From the NCBI RefSeq assembly GCF_030409325.1, contig NZ_JAUFPR010000002.1, positions 1,302,001 through 1,366,000 of the forward strand: a stretch of DNA of 64,000 bases, in the 5' to 3' direction. How positions within the stretch are numbered: position 1 is the stretch's first letter; the number at the start of each line of letters is the position of its first letter. The stretch is from Mucilaginibacter aquaedulcis. GTDB taxonomy: Bacteria; Bacteroidota; Bacteroidia; Sphingobacteriales; Sphingobacteriaceae. The translations under genes and the position numbers were made by a program. Shown here one piece after another: positions 55,297-64,000 of the stretch. The notes beneath the pieces are model-generated. The model searched no databases. It had not been told where the DNA came from and was given only the letters and a program-made list of their open reading frames with translations.

Positions 55297-56671
55297 CTCA
55301 CTCCTATTTCTCTTTTTTTTTATTATCGTCACAACACTTTATTATTTACTGCCGCACCGGATAAGATGGTTTTGGCTGCTGATTGCGAGTTGTTATTTTT
55401 ACATGTATTTCAAACCGACATATATCCTTATTATTTTTTTCACAATCATCGTAGATTATTCGACTGCTATCCTGATCAGTTTGACCACTGGTATAAAACG
55501 AAAAATCTTTTTGATTATCAGCCTAGTAACTAATATTGGGATATTGACTTATTTTAAGTATTTCAACTTTCTCACCGAAAGCTTTAATTCATTATCCCGT
55601 CATCTGGGCGGTCCTCAAATCCCATTGCTTGACTTAGTTTTGCCTATCGGACTATCCTTTCATACGTTCCAGGCCATGAGTTATACCATAGAAGTATACC
55701 GCAATAATCAAAAACCTGAACTTCATTTTGGCCGCTACAGCTTATATGTGCTATTTTATCCGCAAATGGTTGCTGGTCCTATTGAAAGACCACAGCAATT
55801 GTTGCCACAGTTAAATAACGAGCAACGTTTTAACAAAGACCTGTTGATTCAGGGGGTGATGATGATGATTTTAGGCTTATTTAAAAAGGTGGTGATCGCC
55901 GACCGGCTTGGGATATTTGTTGATGGTGTTTTTGCCAACCCGAACCATCACTCGGCTTTGGACCTGCTTTTGGGAACCTATTTCTTTTCGTTTCAAATCT
56001 ATTGTGATTTTAGCGGTTATACCGATATGGCTATTGGAGCTGGTTTAATGCTTGGCATCAGGCTAATGCAAAATTTCAACATGCCGTATTTGTCTCTAAA
56101 CATTGCTGAATTCTGGAAAAGGTGGCACATATCGCTTTCAACCTGGTTTAGAGACTATCTGTACATCCCCTTAGGTGGAAACAGGGGCACATACTTACGC
56201 ACCAGTTTAAACATCGTTGTTGTCTTCTTAGTCAGCGGACTGTGGCACGGGGCAAACTGTAAATATCTTATATGGGGAATGATCCATAGTGTTCTGTTGA
56301 TCGCGCATCAATTGTTTAACCGCTTTAAGTTGAAAATATCCTCTAAATGGCTACGCTGGGCGATCACGTTTAATCTTATAAGCTTGACCTGGATTTTTTT
56401 TCGCGCCGATACACTGAAGGATGGTTGGGCCATTTTACATAGGATTATCACTGTCAATAACTTTAACTATACTGCAGAAAATATTATTCCATTGAAAGGC
56501 ATAGTCTATTGCTGTGCTATCATCGGGGGATTGACCGCGCTGGAATGGTCACTGCGTAATCTCAGCGGATTTTCCAATTTTAAAAAAATGATCATTGGTG
56601 TGGCTTTATGTATTGGATGTTATTTCTTGGGCGTGTTTAGTGAAGCGCAGTTCATTTATTTCCAATTTTAG
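55286..56671 (+). CDS. MBOAT-family O-acyltransferase (AlgI-like)
   Basis: 461 residues with about 11 membrane spans. Family marks: YYLLPHRIRWFWLLIASCYFY at the start, FSFQIYCDFSGYTDMAIG, FWKRWHISLSTWFRDYLYIPLGG (His281) and the catalytic His321 in SGLWHGANCKYLIWG. AlgI-type proteins pass acetyl groups across the inner membrane to periplasmic SGNH partners. The next gene, overlapping by one base, encodes such a partner. The pair probably O-acetylates the polysaccharide or its precursor. Confidence 0.94.
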   Translation: MSFNSLLFLFFFIIVTTLYYLLPHRIRWFWLLIASCYFYMYFKPTYILIIFFTIIVDYSTAILISLTTGIKRKIFLIISLVTNIGILTYFKYFNFLTESFNSLSRHLGGPQIPLLDLVLPIGLSFHTFQAMSYTIEVYRNNQKPELHFGRYSLYVLFYPQMVAGPIERPQQLLPQLNNEQRFNKDLLIQGVMMMILGLFKKVVIADRLGIFVDGVFANPNHHSALDLLLGTYFFSFQIYCDFSGYTDMAIGAGLMLGIRLMQNFNMPYLSLNIAEFWKRWHISLSTWFRDYLYIPLGGNRGTYLRTSLNIVVVFLVSGLWHGANCKYLIWGMIHSVLLIAHQLFNRFKLKISSKWLRWAITFNLISLTWIFFRADTLKDGWAILHRIITVNNFNYTAENIIPLKGIVYCCAIIGGLTALEWSLRNLSGFSNFKKMIIGVALCIGCYFLGVFSEAQFIYFQF

Positions 56672-57774
56672 TGCGAAAAATAATCTCCCTGTCGGTTTTA
56701 CTCGTAAACGTTTCCATACTGTTCCTTGCAATGGATCGTTCATTTATCAACCGTCTAAAGCAAGACAGGTATTTTGATCATTTATCAACCGATAGTTTCC
56801 AATATACAAACTCGCTTTATCATAGATTGATGGTGCAATCTGACCGCTGGCGCTTCGGCGATTTGTATGGACTTTGTTATCTTCCTCAATATAGGTTTGA
56901 ACTCGAACCGTATAAGAAATACTTCAAAAGCGATACTACAAAAGTTACAGGGCGCGATCTTTATCTGATCGGTGACAGTTATCTTGCTGATAAACAAATG
57001 GACGGTGCATTCAAAGGCTTTGACAGGGTTATTTTTTTGGATGACCGTTTTCCCTTTGGCCCTTTAGTGCTTGACAGATCGAGGCAAAGCTATCTTGTTC
57101 TTGAATTTGCTGAGCGCAACTTAAACGAATATGACTTTGATAAGACGACGGAAACAAAATGCCTCCCCCCCGAATTGCAAACGGGGCAGAACTTGGATCT
57201 GTTGCACAAGCCTTCTGGTACAGTTCAAGCACTTTCGTTTTGGCAGCGGTTTTGTAATATATTTTTCAATAAGGATATCAGCCGCAATCTGGAAACCCTT
57301 CTCTTCGAAAACACTATTTTTACACCTTCCAAAGAATTGAAAGCTGAGCTTAATTACAAACTGATTGGCAGTTTACCGAAAGAAGTGGTAATAAGTACCG
57401 ATCAGCGAAGACTATTGATGAATGCCACAGTTGACATGACAAATCAGCTATCATCATTTAGAAAATTTGATAATATGGAACTGACTGTATTGAATAAAAA
57501 TCTGAACAATGCCGCAAAATATTACCGGTCTATAGGATTTAAAAAGATTTTTTTATCGGTGATACCCAACCCAGTTTCAATATATGAAGATAAGCGAATG
57601 CAGTATAACCATTTGCTGGAACGCCTTGAAAAAACCACCACCCTGCCCGTCATCTCTGTATTTGATGATTTCAAGAAAACAAAGCAAAATTTGTTTTACC
57701 GAAGTGATACTCACTGGAATCCCGACGGCTTCGATAAGTGGATCAACGCAGTTAACCATAAAAAACTTTATTAA
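56671..57774 (+). CDS. AlgJ/AlgX/DltD-like SGNH acyltransferase partner
   Basis: 367 residues with a GTG start overlapping the MBOAT stop by one base. An N-terminal membrane anchor (3-20) places the rest in the periplasm. The catalytic set is Ser103 in LIGDSYLAD and the Asp346-x-His348 pair in SDTHWNPDG, as in AlgJ/AlgX. It should take the acyl group delivered by the MBOAT protein and put it on a glycan hydroxyl. The middle of the protein (150-300) is divergent, so the acceptor cannot be predicted. Confidence 0.88.
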   Translation: MRKIISLSVLLVNVSILFLAMDRSFINRLKQDRYFDHLSTDSFQYTNSLYHRLMVQSDRWRFGDLYGLCYLPQYRFELEPYKKYFKSDTTKVTGRDLYLIGDSYLADKQMDGAFKGFDRVIFLDDRFPFGPLVLDRSRQSYLVLEFAERNLNEYDFDKTTETKCLPPELQTGQNLDLLHKPSGTVQALSFWQRFCNIFFNKDISRNLETLLFENTIFTPSKELKAELNYKLIGSLPKEVVISTDQRRLLMNATVDMTNQLSSFRKFDNMELTVLNKNLNNAAKYYRSIGFKKIFLSVIPNPVSIYEDKRMQYNHLLERLEKTTTLPVISVFDDFKKTKQNLFYRSDTHWNPDGFDKWINAVNHKKLY

Positions 57775-57781
57775 CACCATA

Positions 57782-58762
57782 ATGCCGACTATATCTGTCA
57801 TTATGCCCGTTTACAATACGGAAGACTATCTGAAAGAAGCTATTGACAGTATCTTAGCCCAGTCTTTTGGAGATTTTGAATTTTTGATCTTTAACGATGG
57901 TTCGTCGGATAATTCCCGGGAAATTGTGCTTTCGTACACCGATCAACGTATTCGTTTTTTTGATGACAATATCAATTTGGGTTATACAAGGCGGTTGAAC
58001 CAAGGACTGGCTTTAGCTTCCGGAAAATACATCGCGCGCATGGATGCCGACGACATCGCTTTACCTGCCCGGTTTGAACTCCAGTACGCCTTTATGGAAA
58101 AGAACCCTGATATAACGGTGTGTGGTACTTTTTTTAATTTTACTGGAGCGGATGGTCAGTTAAGGAATTTCAACTGGGTTTCAGAAGCCGATCCCGACAG
58201 GATAAAAATTAACTTATTATTTGATTGCGCGATTTGCCATCCTACCGTAATACTGCGGAAGAATCACTTACGTACTCATAAAATACAATATAAAGTTGAT
58301 TATGAACCAAGTGAAGATTATGAAATGTGGATCTCGCTATCGAGGGAATTAAAGCTGGCCAACATTCCTGAAAGGTTGCTGCATTACCGGATCAGCAAAA
58401 ATCAAGTCTCGGGAAAACACAATGAAAAACAACGGCATAATAAATTGGAGTTTATTCAGGAACAATTATTGTTATTGAATATTGCACCCTTGCCTTTTGA
58501 ATTACGGATTCATGATCAAATGTTCTATCCTATGATTATCATAAGTTACGATTACTTGCCCAAAATCAAACAGTGGGTCAGCAAGTTGATCGCCGCCAAC
58601 GAAATTCATCAGGTTTATCATCAAGAAAAATTTGTTGAATATTTGCGGGAACTTGTTGTTTTGAATGAAGAGGCTTTCCAGCGAGCGCTTAGCCAGTCCA
58701 ATTATCGCACTCGATTATTATTACGACTAAAAATACTAATCCGTTGGAATTCTATAAACTGA
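57782..58762 (+). CDS. Glycosyltransferase family 2
   Basis: 326 residues from the ATG at 57782, which opens directly into PTISVIMPVYNTEDYLKEAI. Longer frames reach into the previous gene and are not coding. Then FNDGSSDNSREIV, the metal motif RMDADDIALPARFELQ, and the EDYEMWISLS base region. The last gene before a 146-bp gap, the only sizeable break within the operon. Confidence 0.93.
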   Translation: MPTISVIMPVYNTEDYLKEAIDSILAQSFGDFEFLIFNDGSSDNSREIVLSYTDQRIRFFDDNINLGYTRRLNQGLALASGKYIARMDADDIALPARFELQYAFMEKNPDITVCGTFFNFTGADGQLRNFNWVSEADPDRIKINLLFDCAICHPTVILRKNHLRTHKIQYKVDYEPSEDYEMWISLSRELKLANIPERLLHYRISKNQVSGKHNEKQRHNKLEFIQEQLLLLNIAPLPFELRIHDQMFYPMIIISYDYLPKIKQWVSKLIAANEIHQVYHQEKFVEYLRELVVLNEEAFQRALSQSNYRTRLLLRLKILIRWNSIN

Positions 58763-58908
58763 ATTGTTTGATACTGATGCGTTTTAACCCCATTTTGCTA
58801 ACATACATGCGATTTCAATGCGTACTTATATTGTTGAGTTACATATTCAGCGTCTGAGTTCCAGCTTCATTGAATATCGTTAGTACAGATAAAAGGCAGT
58901 TAAATTAA

Positions 58909-59883
58909 ATGACGGAATCTATTCATAAACCAAGAACTAATCTGAGCAGTAATTTTAAAACAATTTTGAATACGCTATCCAGAATTTTAAAATATGGAGT
59001 ACCCTCGCATATAATCGCATTCGGCCAAGCGTTGGGAGACAATCTAATACTAACTATCTTAACACGTGAACTTTATGAAAATGGATACAAAAATATCTGG
59101 ATTAAAAGTGATCACGATAATATATTTTTACAAAACAACAATATTAAGCATGTGATGCCATTCGGTACGCTATTGTCAAGTACCATCCTTGGCTTACTTG
59201 GAGTAAAAATAGTATTTCCTAAATATACGTTCTATCATAAAGACACGGACAGGGATGAAATACCCAATAAACACATTGCTCTAAAAATGGCCGATCATGT
59301 GCAATTGTATGGGGCTATCAAGGTCAAACCCGTGCTCGAGCTTACAATAGAAGAGAAGCATGATGCTAAATGGGCAAAAAACAAAATCATTATCACTACC
59401 TCAACAGCTGCGGCTCTTTTCCCGATGGGCAATAAGGAATGGTCGGTTGAAAAGTATCAGCAAGTTGTTAATAGCCTGACTGGGAGATATGAAGTGATAC
59501 AGTTAGGCGCGTCAACGGATACACCGCTCAGCAATGTGATCGACTTACGAGGGAAAACAACTATTCGCCAATCAGCCGCTATTTTAAGCAACGCGGCTCT
59601 ATTGGTTTCGCACGTGGGTTTTATGATGCATTTAGCTCGGGCAGCAGACTGCCGTGCTGTTATCATTTATGGAGGTCGCGAAAGGCCGGACCAGTCCGGA
59701 TATGACTGTTTTACAAATATTTATTCACATGTTGAATGTTCTCCCTGCTGGTTCCATAATGCATGCCCTCACCATAGGAAATGCATGCAGCTCATTTCTA
59801 CTCAGGTGGTTCAAAATGCTATTTCCGCGCAACTTAAGTTCACCGGAATACCCATGAAGGCGGATATACTGATAAATAAATGA
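58909..59883 (+). CDS. Glycosyltransferase family 9-like protein
   Basis: 324 residues. The N-terminal half contains FGQALGDNLILTILTREL, matching the GT9 opening (GDxLLxTP-like). The C-terminal half has IIITTSTAAALFPMGNKEWS and the donor-site block LSNAALLVSHVGFMMHLARAA (in parts). A Cys-rich stretch near the end (CSPCWFHNACPHHRKC) may bind metal and is unusual in the family. It follows the 146-bp gap, so it may have its own promoter. ATGA overlap with the next GT2. Confidence 0.85.
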   Translation: MTESIHKPRTNLSSNFKTILNTLSRILKYGVPSHIIAFGQALGDNLILTILTRELYENGYKNIWIKSDHDNIFLQNNNIKHVMPFGTLLSSTILGLLGVKIVFPKYTFYHKDTDRDEIPNKHIALKMADHVQLYGAIKVKPVLELTIEEKHDAKWAKNKIIITTSTAAALFPMGNKEWSVEKYQQVVNSLTGRYEVIQLGASTDTPLSNVIDLRGKTTIRQSAAILSNAALLVSHVGFMMHLARAADCRAVIIYGGRERPDQSGYDCFTNIYSHVECSPCWFHNACPHHRKCMQLISTQVVQNAISAQLKFTGIPMKADILINK

Positions 59884-60800
59884 AATTTTCTGTTATTATT
59901 CCCACTTATAATCCCCATCAGGACATTTTGTCAAGAACGTTAGTTGGTTTAAAGCGACAGACAATGAAATTAGATCTATGGGAACTAATAATCATTAATA
60001 ACAATTCTTCCAATAACTTTCAGCAAAATCTGAATCTCGATTGGCATCCGTCAGCCCGTCTCGTGAATGAAAATAAAAAAGGCTTAACTTATGCAAGACT
60101 TAAGGGATTTCGTGAATCAAATGCAGAGTTCATTTTGATGGTTGATGATGATAATGTCCTCAAAAGCGATTATCTTGAACAGGCGTATGATATATTCAAC
60201 CGTTATCCTTACATTGGCGCAATTGGTGGAAAATCAGTGCCTTCCTTTGAAATATCCCCTCCAGATTGGCTTTCTGAATTTTACAGCATTTTAGCACTCA
60301 GAGACTTTGGAGACGAGGCACTTACGACCAGTTGGGATCATACCTATCCGGATACTGCTCCTATCGGAGCAGGTATGGCTATCCGTAGAACAGCATTAAA
60401 TAGCTACATTAAAAAAATAAGCTTGGGAACAAATACAATTAGTGATCGAACACCTACCTCACTAACTTCGGGTGGCGATAATGATATTATATTAGAGATA
60501 ATGAAGTCAGGTTGGCAAATTGGTTATTTTCCGCAATTGGTACTAAAACATATAATTCCTGCTGAGCGCCTGACCCCAACTTACCTAGCGCGTTTGGCTA
60601 ATGACTCCAGCAAGTCGTGGGCGAAGTTATTGCAAAGCCATCGGATCAATCCATGGAAAACAATAAAGAAGAGCGGTATCTTGCCCAGAAAGATCAAAGC
60701 ATGGTTTACTTATAAAGCGTGGAAAAATCATGCTTCTTACATTCGTTGGCGGGGAGCGTGCGGTTTGTTCGAAGGACTGGCAGAGGAAATTCATAGTTAA
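59880..60800 (+). CDS. Glycosyltransferase family 2
   Basis: 306 residues. GT-A start KFSVIIPTYNPHQDILSRTL, then IINNNSSNNF (a variant of the usual DNxSxD), the metal motif MVDDDNVLKSDY, and the GAGMAIRRTAL and GGDNDIILEIM blocks. The same layout is seen in the GT2 at 48679, so the two may be old duplicates. Donor unknown. It overlaps the previous gene by 4 bp. Confidence 0.92.
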   Translation: MKFSVIIPTYNPHQDILSRTLVGLKRQTMKLDLWELIIINNNSSNNFQQNLNLDWHPSARLVNENKKGLTYARLKGFRESNAEFILMVDDDNVLKSDYLEQAYDIFNRYPYIGAIGGKSVPSFEISPPDWLSEFYSILALRDFGDEALTTSWDHTYPDTAPIGAGMAIRRTALNSYIKKISLGTNTISDRTPTSLTSGGDNDIILEIMKSGWQIGYFPQLVLKHIIPAERLTPTYLARLANDSSKSWAKLLQSHRINPWKTIKKSGILPRKIKAWFTYKAWKNHASYIRWRGACGLFEGLAEEIHS

Positions 60801-60804
60801 ATCA

Positions 60805-61725
60805 ATGCAGTCGCTCATAAATTTTTTGTACCGTAATCCTAAGGCAAAGTTCAGGCAGATTAACCGTTTCGGTGGCTATTCTAACTATCGAAAAATAATA
60901 CGTGCACAAAGGCAAATGGAACAAGCTTCCACATACTTGCCGCCAATATCTTCATCAAAAGATGGGTTACCGATTTATTTTTTAACAGGTCACAAGTACT
61001 TTTACCAAACTCTTTTTTGCATTCGTTCATTACATTTAGTCAGTAAATGCTGTTTCAGGTTCATTTTAGTTGACGATGGCAGCTTTGATGGTCAGCTGAT
61101 TGATCGTATAAAACAACAATTACCCGGTGCAACGATTGTTACCAAGGGCCAGATATTACACAACCTGCAAAATATTATCCCTCTTCATAAATATCCCCAG
61201 CTTCATCATAAAAGAGCGATCTACCCGCATATCAAAAAACTGACTGACATCCATACGCTCTCGGGTACTCCTTGGAAACTTGTACTTGACTCAGATATGC
61301 TTTTTTGGAATGATCCGGTTGCACTCACGGATTGGTTAACACAGCCTACTGGCCCATTGCACTTGATAGATTGCGACGAAGCATATGGCTACTCATCAGG
61401 TTTGATGAAAGACCTTTGCGGTGAAGAAATTAAACCACTTATCAATGTAGGCGCTATAGGACTTGACAGTTCATGCATCAACTGGGATAGTCTTGAACAA
61501 TGGATTGGGTTACTCGAGGAAAAACAAGGCACAAGCTACTATTTGGAACAAGCCCTTACTGCTATGATTATCGGAGAACGACATACAATTGTGCTTGATG
61601 CAAGCCGTTACATCGTTAATCCGTGCGAAGCTGACATCACAAATCAACAAAGTGTTTTACATCATTATGTTGACCTTTCAAAAGAAGGCTATTATAAAAA
61701 GGCATGGCAAAAGACAATCCCTTAG
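60805..61725 (+). CDS. Putative GT-A-fold glycosyltransferase
   Basis: 306 residues from the ATG at 60805, 4 bp after the previous stop; longer frames overlap the previous gene and look non-coding there. The middle shows FILVDDGSFDGQLIDRI and the DxD-type motif LVLDSDMLFWNDP, with LINVGAIGLDSS and a YLEQALTAMI region after it, as in GT8/GT-A-type transferases. No exact family was named. It overlaps the next GT2 by 22 bp. Confidence 0.82.
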   Translation: MQSLINFLYRNPKAKFRQINRFGGYSNYRKIIRAQRQMEQASTYLPPISSSKDGLPIYFLTGHKYFYQTLFCIRSLHLVSKCCFRFILVDDGSFDGQLIDRIKQQLPGATIVTKGQILHNLQNIIPLHKYPQLHHKRAIYPHIKKLTDIHTLSGTPWKLVLDSDMLFWNDPVALTDWLTQPTGPLHLIDCDEAYGYSSGLMKDLCGEEIKPLINVGAIGLDSSCINWDSLEQWIGLLEEKQGTSYYLEQALTAMIIGERHTIVLDASRYIVNPCEADITNQQSVLHHYVDLSKEGYYKKAWQKTIP

Positions 61726-62711
61726 TATCGGTTTGTATACCGGCATTTAATTGCGAAAAATCTATTGGAGAATGTCTGCAATCCATCATTAATCAGACTT
61801 ATCCAAATATCGAGATTATTGTGGTTGATGACGGGTCAACTGACGGGACAAACAATGCAGCAAAGTTACATGCTCACTCGGCGCTACAAATTATTCATCA
61901 ACCCAATAAAGGTGCTGCCGTAGCACGGAATGTAGCATTAACCATCGCGAAGGGAATTTACATCCAATTTATGGATGCAGATGATCTTTTAAGTCCCGAT
62001 AAGATTGAAAAACAAGTAACTGCCCTATCATCCAGCAACGACAACGCTGTGGCTGTATGCAGTACCATAAATTTTTTTGACGGGACGCTGCCTTCTAGGA
62101 GTGTACCATCAGCCTATGATGAACAATTTTTAAACAGTACAAATGATCCTGTAGATTTTATGATAAGACTTTGGGGTGGATACGACTTTAAGGGATCAAT
62201 GGTGCAACCTAATGCTTGGCTTACGCCAAAATCACTGATTGATAGCAAGGGCTCCTGGAATGAATGTCTCACTTTAGATGACGATGGTGAGTTTTTTGCA
62301 AGAGTTGTCCTCAATGCCGACCGTGTTGTGCGAACTGAAGGCTTTAATTATTACCGGAAATATCAATTTTCAAACGATAATCTATCATCCTTTGCAGGAA
62401 ATGACGGCCTCCAAAGCCTTCTTGAATCAACATTATTAAAGAAAAAATATTTATTTGAACTACGTTCAGATGACAAGGCTTTACGCGCCGCATATCGCCA
62501 GTTGATAGAGGTCGCTATGATTGCTTACCTTGTCAGTCCACAAGTTTTCCAATGTGCTGATGCAGAATTAAAACATCTACCCATGTATAAATTCAAAAAA
62601 AATATGGGCGGAGTCGCAATAAATATATTAGCAAAAATGATGGGTTGGAAGTTCGCGAAAAGAATGCAGTTATTACGGAAGCTGTATAAATATTATTTTA
62701 ATGACTTATGA
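61704..62711 (+). CDS. Glycosyltransferase family 2
   Basis: 335 residues. Start PLVSVCIPAFNCEKSIGECL, then VVDDGSTDGTNN, the metal motif FMDADDLLSPDKIEKQ and the LDDDGEFFARVVLNA base region. All GT2 marks are complete. The start lies 22 bp inside the previous gene and the end has a 4-bp ATGA overlap with the next methyltransferase, so translation is coupled. Confidence 0.93.
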   Translation: MAKDNPLVSVCIPAFNCEKSIGECLQSIINQTYPNIEIIVVDDGSTDGTNNAAKLHAHSALQIIHQPNKGAAVARNVALTIAKGIYIQFMDADDLLSPDKIEKQVTALSSSNDNAVAVCSTINFFDGTLPSRSVPSAYDEQFLNSTNDPVDFMIRLWGGYDFKGSMVQPNAWLTPKSLIDSKGSWNECLTLDDDGEFFARVVLNADRVVRTEGFNYYRKYQFSNDNLSSFAGNDGLQSLLESTLLKKKYLFELRSDDKALRAAYRQLIEVAMIAYLVSPQVFQCADAELKHLPMYKFKKNMGGVAINILAKMMGWKFAKRMQLLRKLYKYYFNDL

Positions 62712-63379
62712 AATTTGATAAAAATCTTTCAATAAATCGATATATATGGGCTGGTAACATTATTGAAATGCTATCGAAAAACCGATCTGAGGCAAGTTCA
62801 TTGACCGATATAGGTGGTAGAGATGGGGCGTTGAAAGATTACTGCGATCCTCTATCTGTCAACTATCGAGGGTTTGATCTTGAACCAATGGGTGAAGCTT
62901 GTCGGAAATGGAACATCGAACAGCCGTTTCCTTATACAGATCCCAAAGCTGATATTGTTACATTGCTCGAAGTAGTTGAGCATTTGACAAACCCATGGCT
63001 AGGCATGAAAAATCTGGCAGAACATTTAAATCCAGGTGGCTATCTTTTACTAACTACTCCCAACCCATCATGGAGCAATTCCAGGATAAACCTATTGATG
63101 AAAGGCGTATTAAGTTGTTTTTCACAAAAAGATCTGGACTTAAATCATCACGTTTTTACGCCGTGGCCACATATCTTAGAAAAGATGTTATTCGATAATG
63201 GGCTTAAACCCATTGAGGCCGTAACATTGGATGGACGCACACAGATGTTTGCCAAGCCGTTATCACCCGCCAGATTCCCACTGCAGTTCGGGTTCAGATC
63301 ATTAAAAAAGATGATTGAAGGGATGGATCCCTCTTCATGTGGTATGAGCTATGCTGTATTGGCACAGAAGATAAGATGA
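62708..63379 (+). CDS. Class I SAM-dependent methyltransferase
   Basis: 223 residues. Motif I is SLTDIGGRDGALKDYC (near 36-51), motif II DIVTLLEVVEHLTNPW and motif III LNPGGYLLLTTPNPSW. Resembles small methyltransferases of Methyltransf_11/23 type. Third methyltransferase of the operon. Overlaps its neighbours by 4 bp on both sides. Confidence 0.9.
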   Translation: MKFDKNLSINRYIWAGNIIEMLSKNRSEASSLTDIGGRDGALKDYCDPLSVNYRGFDLEPMGEACRKWNIEQPFPYTDPKADIVTLLEVVEHLTNPWLGMKNLAEHLNPGGYLLLTTPNPSWSNSRINLLMKGVLSCFSQKDLDLNHHVFTPWPHILEKMLFDNGLKPIEAVTLDGRTQMFAKPLSPARFPLQFGFRSLKKMIEGMDPSSCGMSYAVLAQKIR

Positions 63380-64000
63380 TGACTCCTTTAAATATCTTTT
63401 ATCAAGAACCCGATCCGGATAGATGGATAAAATATGACCGATATCCCCGAAAAGTGATCAGGCGGATTGTCCGTGGTAAATCCAAACCTGGCGGAATGAT
63501 GATGTTTGCCCTTCAGTTGCTTCAGGGACTGAATAAAACTGCACACCCATATCGTTTTAATAATTTTAAGTACGCTGCCAATCATATCTGCGAGCCTGTT
63601 TGTATTGTCGGCAAACCACAAGTCTTATTAAGCAAAAATTGGAAAAATCCTATCATATTCGGTCCGGCAACTTATTCTCATCCCCTAGATTGCCCTGACC
63701 TTTTCGCACGTTATCCAACTGTCAAAAAAGTTATCGTGCCATGTAATTGGATGTATCAGATGTTTTTACCTTATTATGGCGCTGAAAATCTAATTATCTG
63801 GCCGGTAGGCATTGATACTGAAAGATGGAATCCCTTACTAAAAGAAACAAAAACGACTTACGATTTTCTAATTTATGATAAAATAAGATGGGAACACAAT
63901 CATTACGAAAAAGTATTGATATCGCCTTTAATTGTTGAACTGAAAGCTCAAAATTTCACCTATGATGTTATTAAGTACGGGCATTATGACCATGACATTT
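63376..64000 (+). CDS. Probable glycosyltransferase (GT4-like), cut by window end
   Basis: Read directly from the plus strand: two ATG codons in a row (63376 and 63379), the first overlapping the methyltransferase stop, then an open frame to base 64000 (208 residues, C-terminus missing). The sequence has GT-B N-domain features: KSKPGGMMMFALQLLQGLNK near residue 35, VKKVIVPCNWMYQMFLPYYG and VGIDTERWNP, the usual pattern before the donor-binding domain. It continues the polysaccharide operon beyond the window. Confidence 0.8.
   Translation, partial: MMTPLNIFYQEPDPDRWIKYDRYPRKVIRRIVRGKSKPGGMMMFALQLLQGLNKTAHPYRFNNFKYAANHICEPVCIVGKPQVLLSKNWKNPIIFGPATYSHPLDCPDLFARYPTVKKVIVPCNWMYQMFLPYYGAENLIIWPVGIDTERWNPLLKETKTTYDFLIYDKIRWEHNHYEKVLISPLIVELKAQNFTYDVIKYGHYDHDI

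Noticed and set aside
41480..64000. Mobile element carrying the glycan operon
   Set aside because: No integrase, transposase, terminal repeats or tRNA attachment site were seen at the visible border; lateral exchange remains only a possibility.

Overview
The window looks like a chromosome segment from a Bacteroidota bacterium, most likely a Sphingobacteriaceae member (Mucilaginibacter/Pedobacter-like). The reasons are a SusC/SusD pair under an ECF sigma/FecR switch, many lipoproteins with short signal peptides ending in Cys, few Shine-Dalgarno sites, frequent TTG/GTG starts, and TAnnTTTG promoter boxes. The genus is inference. No rRNA, tRNA, CRISPR array, insertion sequence or phage gene was seen. 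Both ends of the window cut a gene.

Layout. (1) 1-13259, all minus strand: a polysaccharide utilisation locus (ECF sigma, FecR, SusC, SusD, GH127 beta-L-arabinofuranosidase). It is followed after 11 bp by a compact module of SGNH hydrolase, SxtJ-type membrane protein, 49-residue DUF5989 protein and NodU/CmcH-type carbamoyltransferase (cut by the window start). (2) 13528-22081: single genes and small units. These are an NHL-type lipoprotein, a GNAT/MarR pair behind a 32-bp palindrome, a TIGR03118 protein, an NAD-dependent epimerase/dehydratase, two small unknown proteins, two stand-alone response regulators, a bestrophin-like channel and a PepSY-like lipoprotein. (3) 22234-28146: a lipoprotein and an exported TPR-CHAT protease convergent with an ECF sigma/TPR anti-sigma/lipoprotein operon. 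(4) 28347-33133: AraC regulator, divergent DHA2 drug exporter, second AraC regulator and a TetX-like FAD monooxygenase. (5) 33224-40078, minus strand: tandem PqiA-like membrane proteins, a PQQ-type sugar dehydrogenase and a GH2 enzyme. (6) 40079-41479: 1.4 kb of AT-rich DNA with no intact gene. (7) 41480-64000, all plus strand: a surface-polysaccharide operon of at least 25 genes, mostly overlapping or separated by a few bases and running out of the window.

How the genes work together. The region 1 sigma/FecR pair should sense cargo through the N-terminal STN domain of SusC and switch on import and cleavage of an L-arabinofuranose-containing glycan. The region 7 operon starts with a Wzt-type ABC ATPase. 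Next come two FdtA-type 3,4-ketoisomerases, a GNAT acyltransferase, an acyl carrier protein, a KASIII enzyme and a PLP aminotransferase. Read together they make a dTDP-3-amino-3,6-dideoxyhexose and N-acylate it, possibly from a dedicated acyl-ACP. Glycosyltransferases (families 2, 4, 9 and others), three methyltransferases and an MBOAT/SGNH O-acylation pair then build and decorate the polymer. No ABC permease (Wzm), flippase, polymerase or rmlAB lies in the window, so those functions must come from elsewhere.
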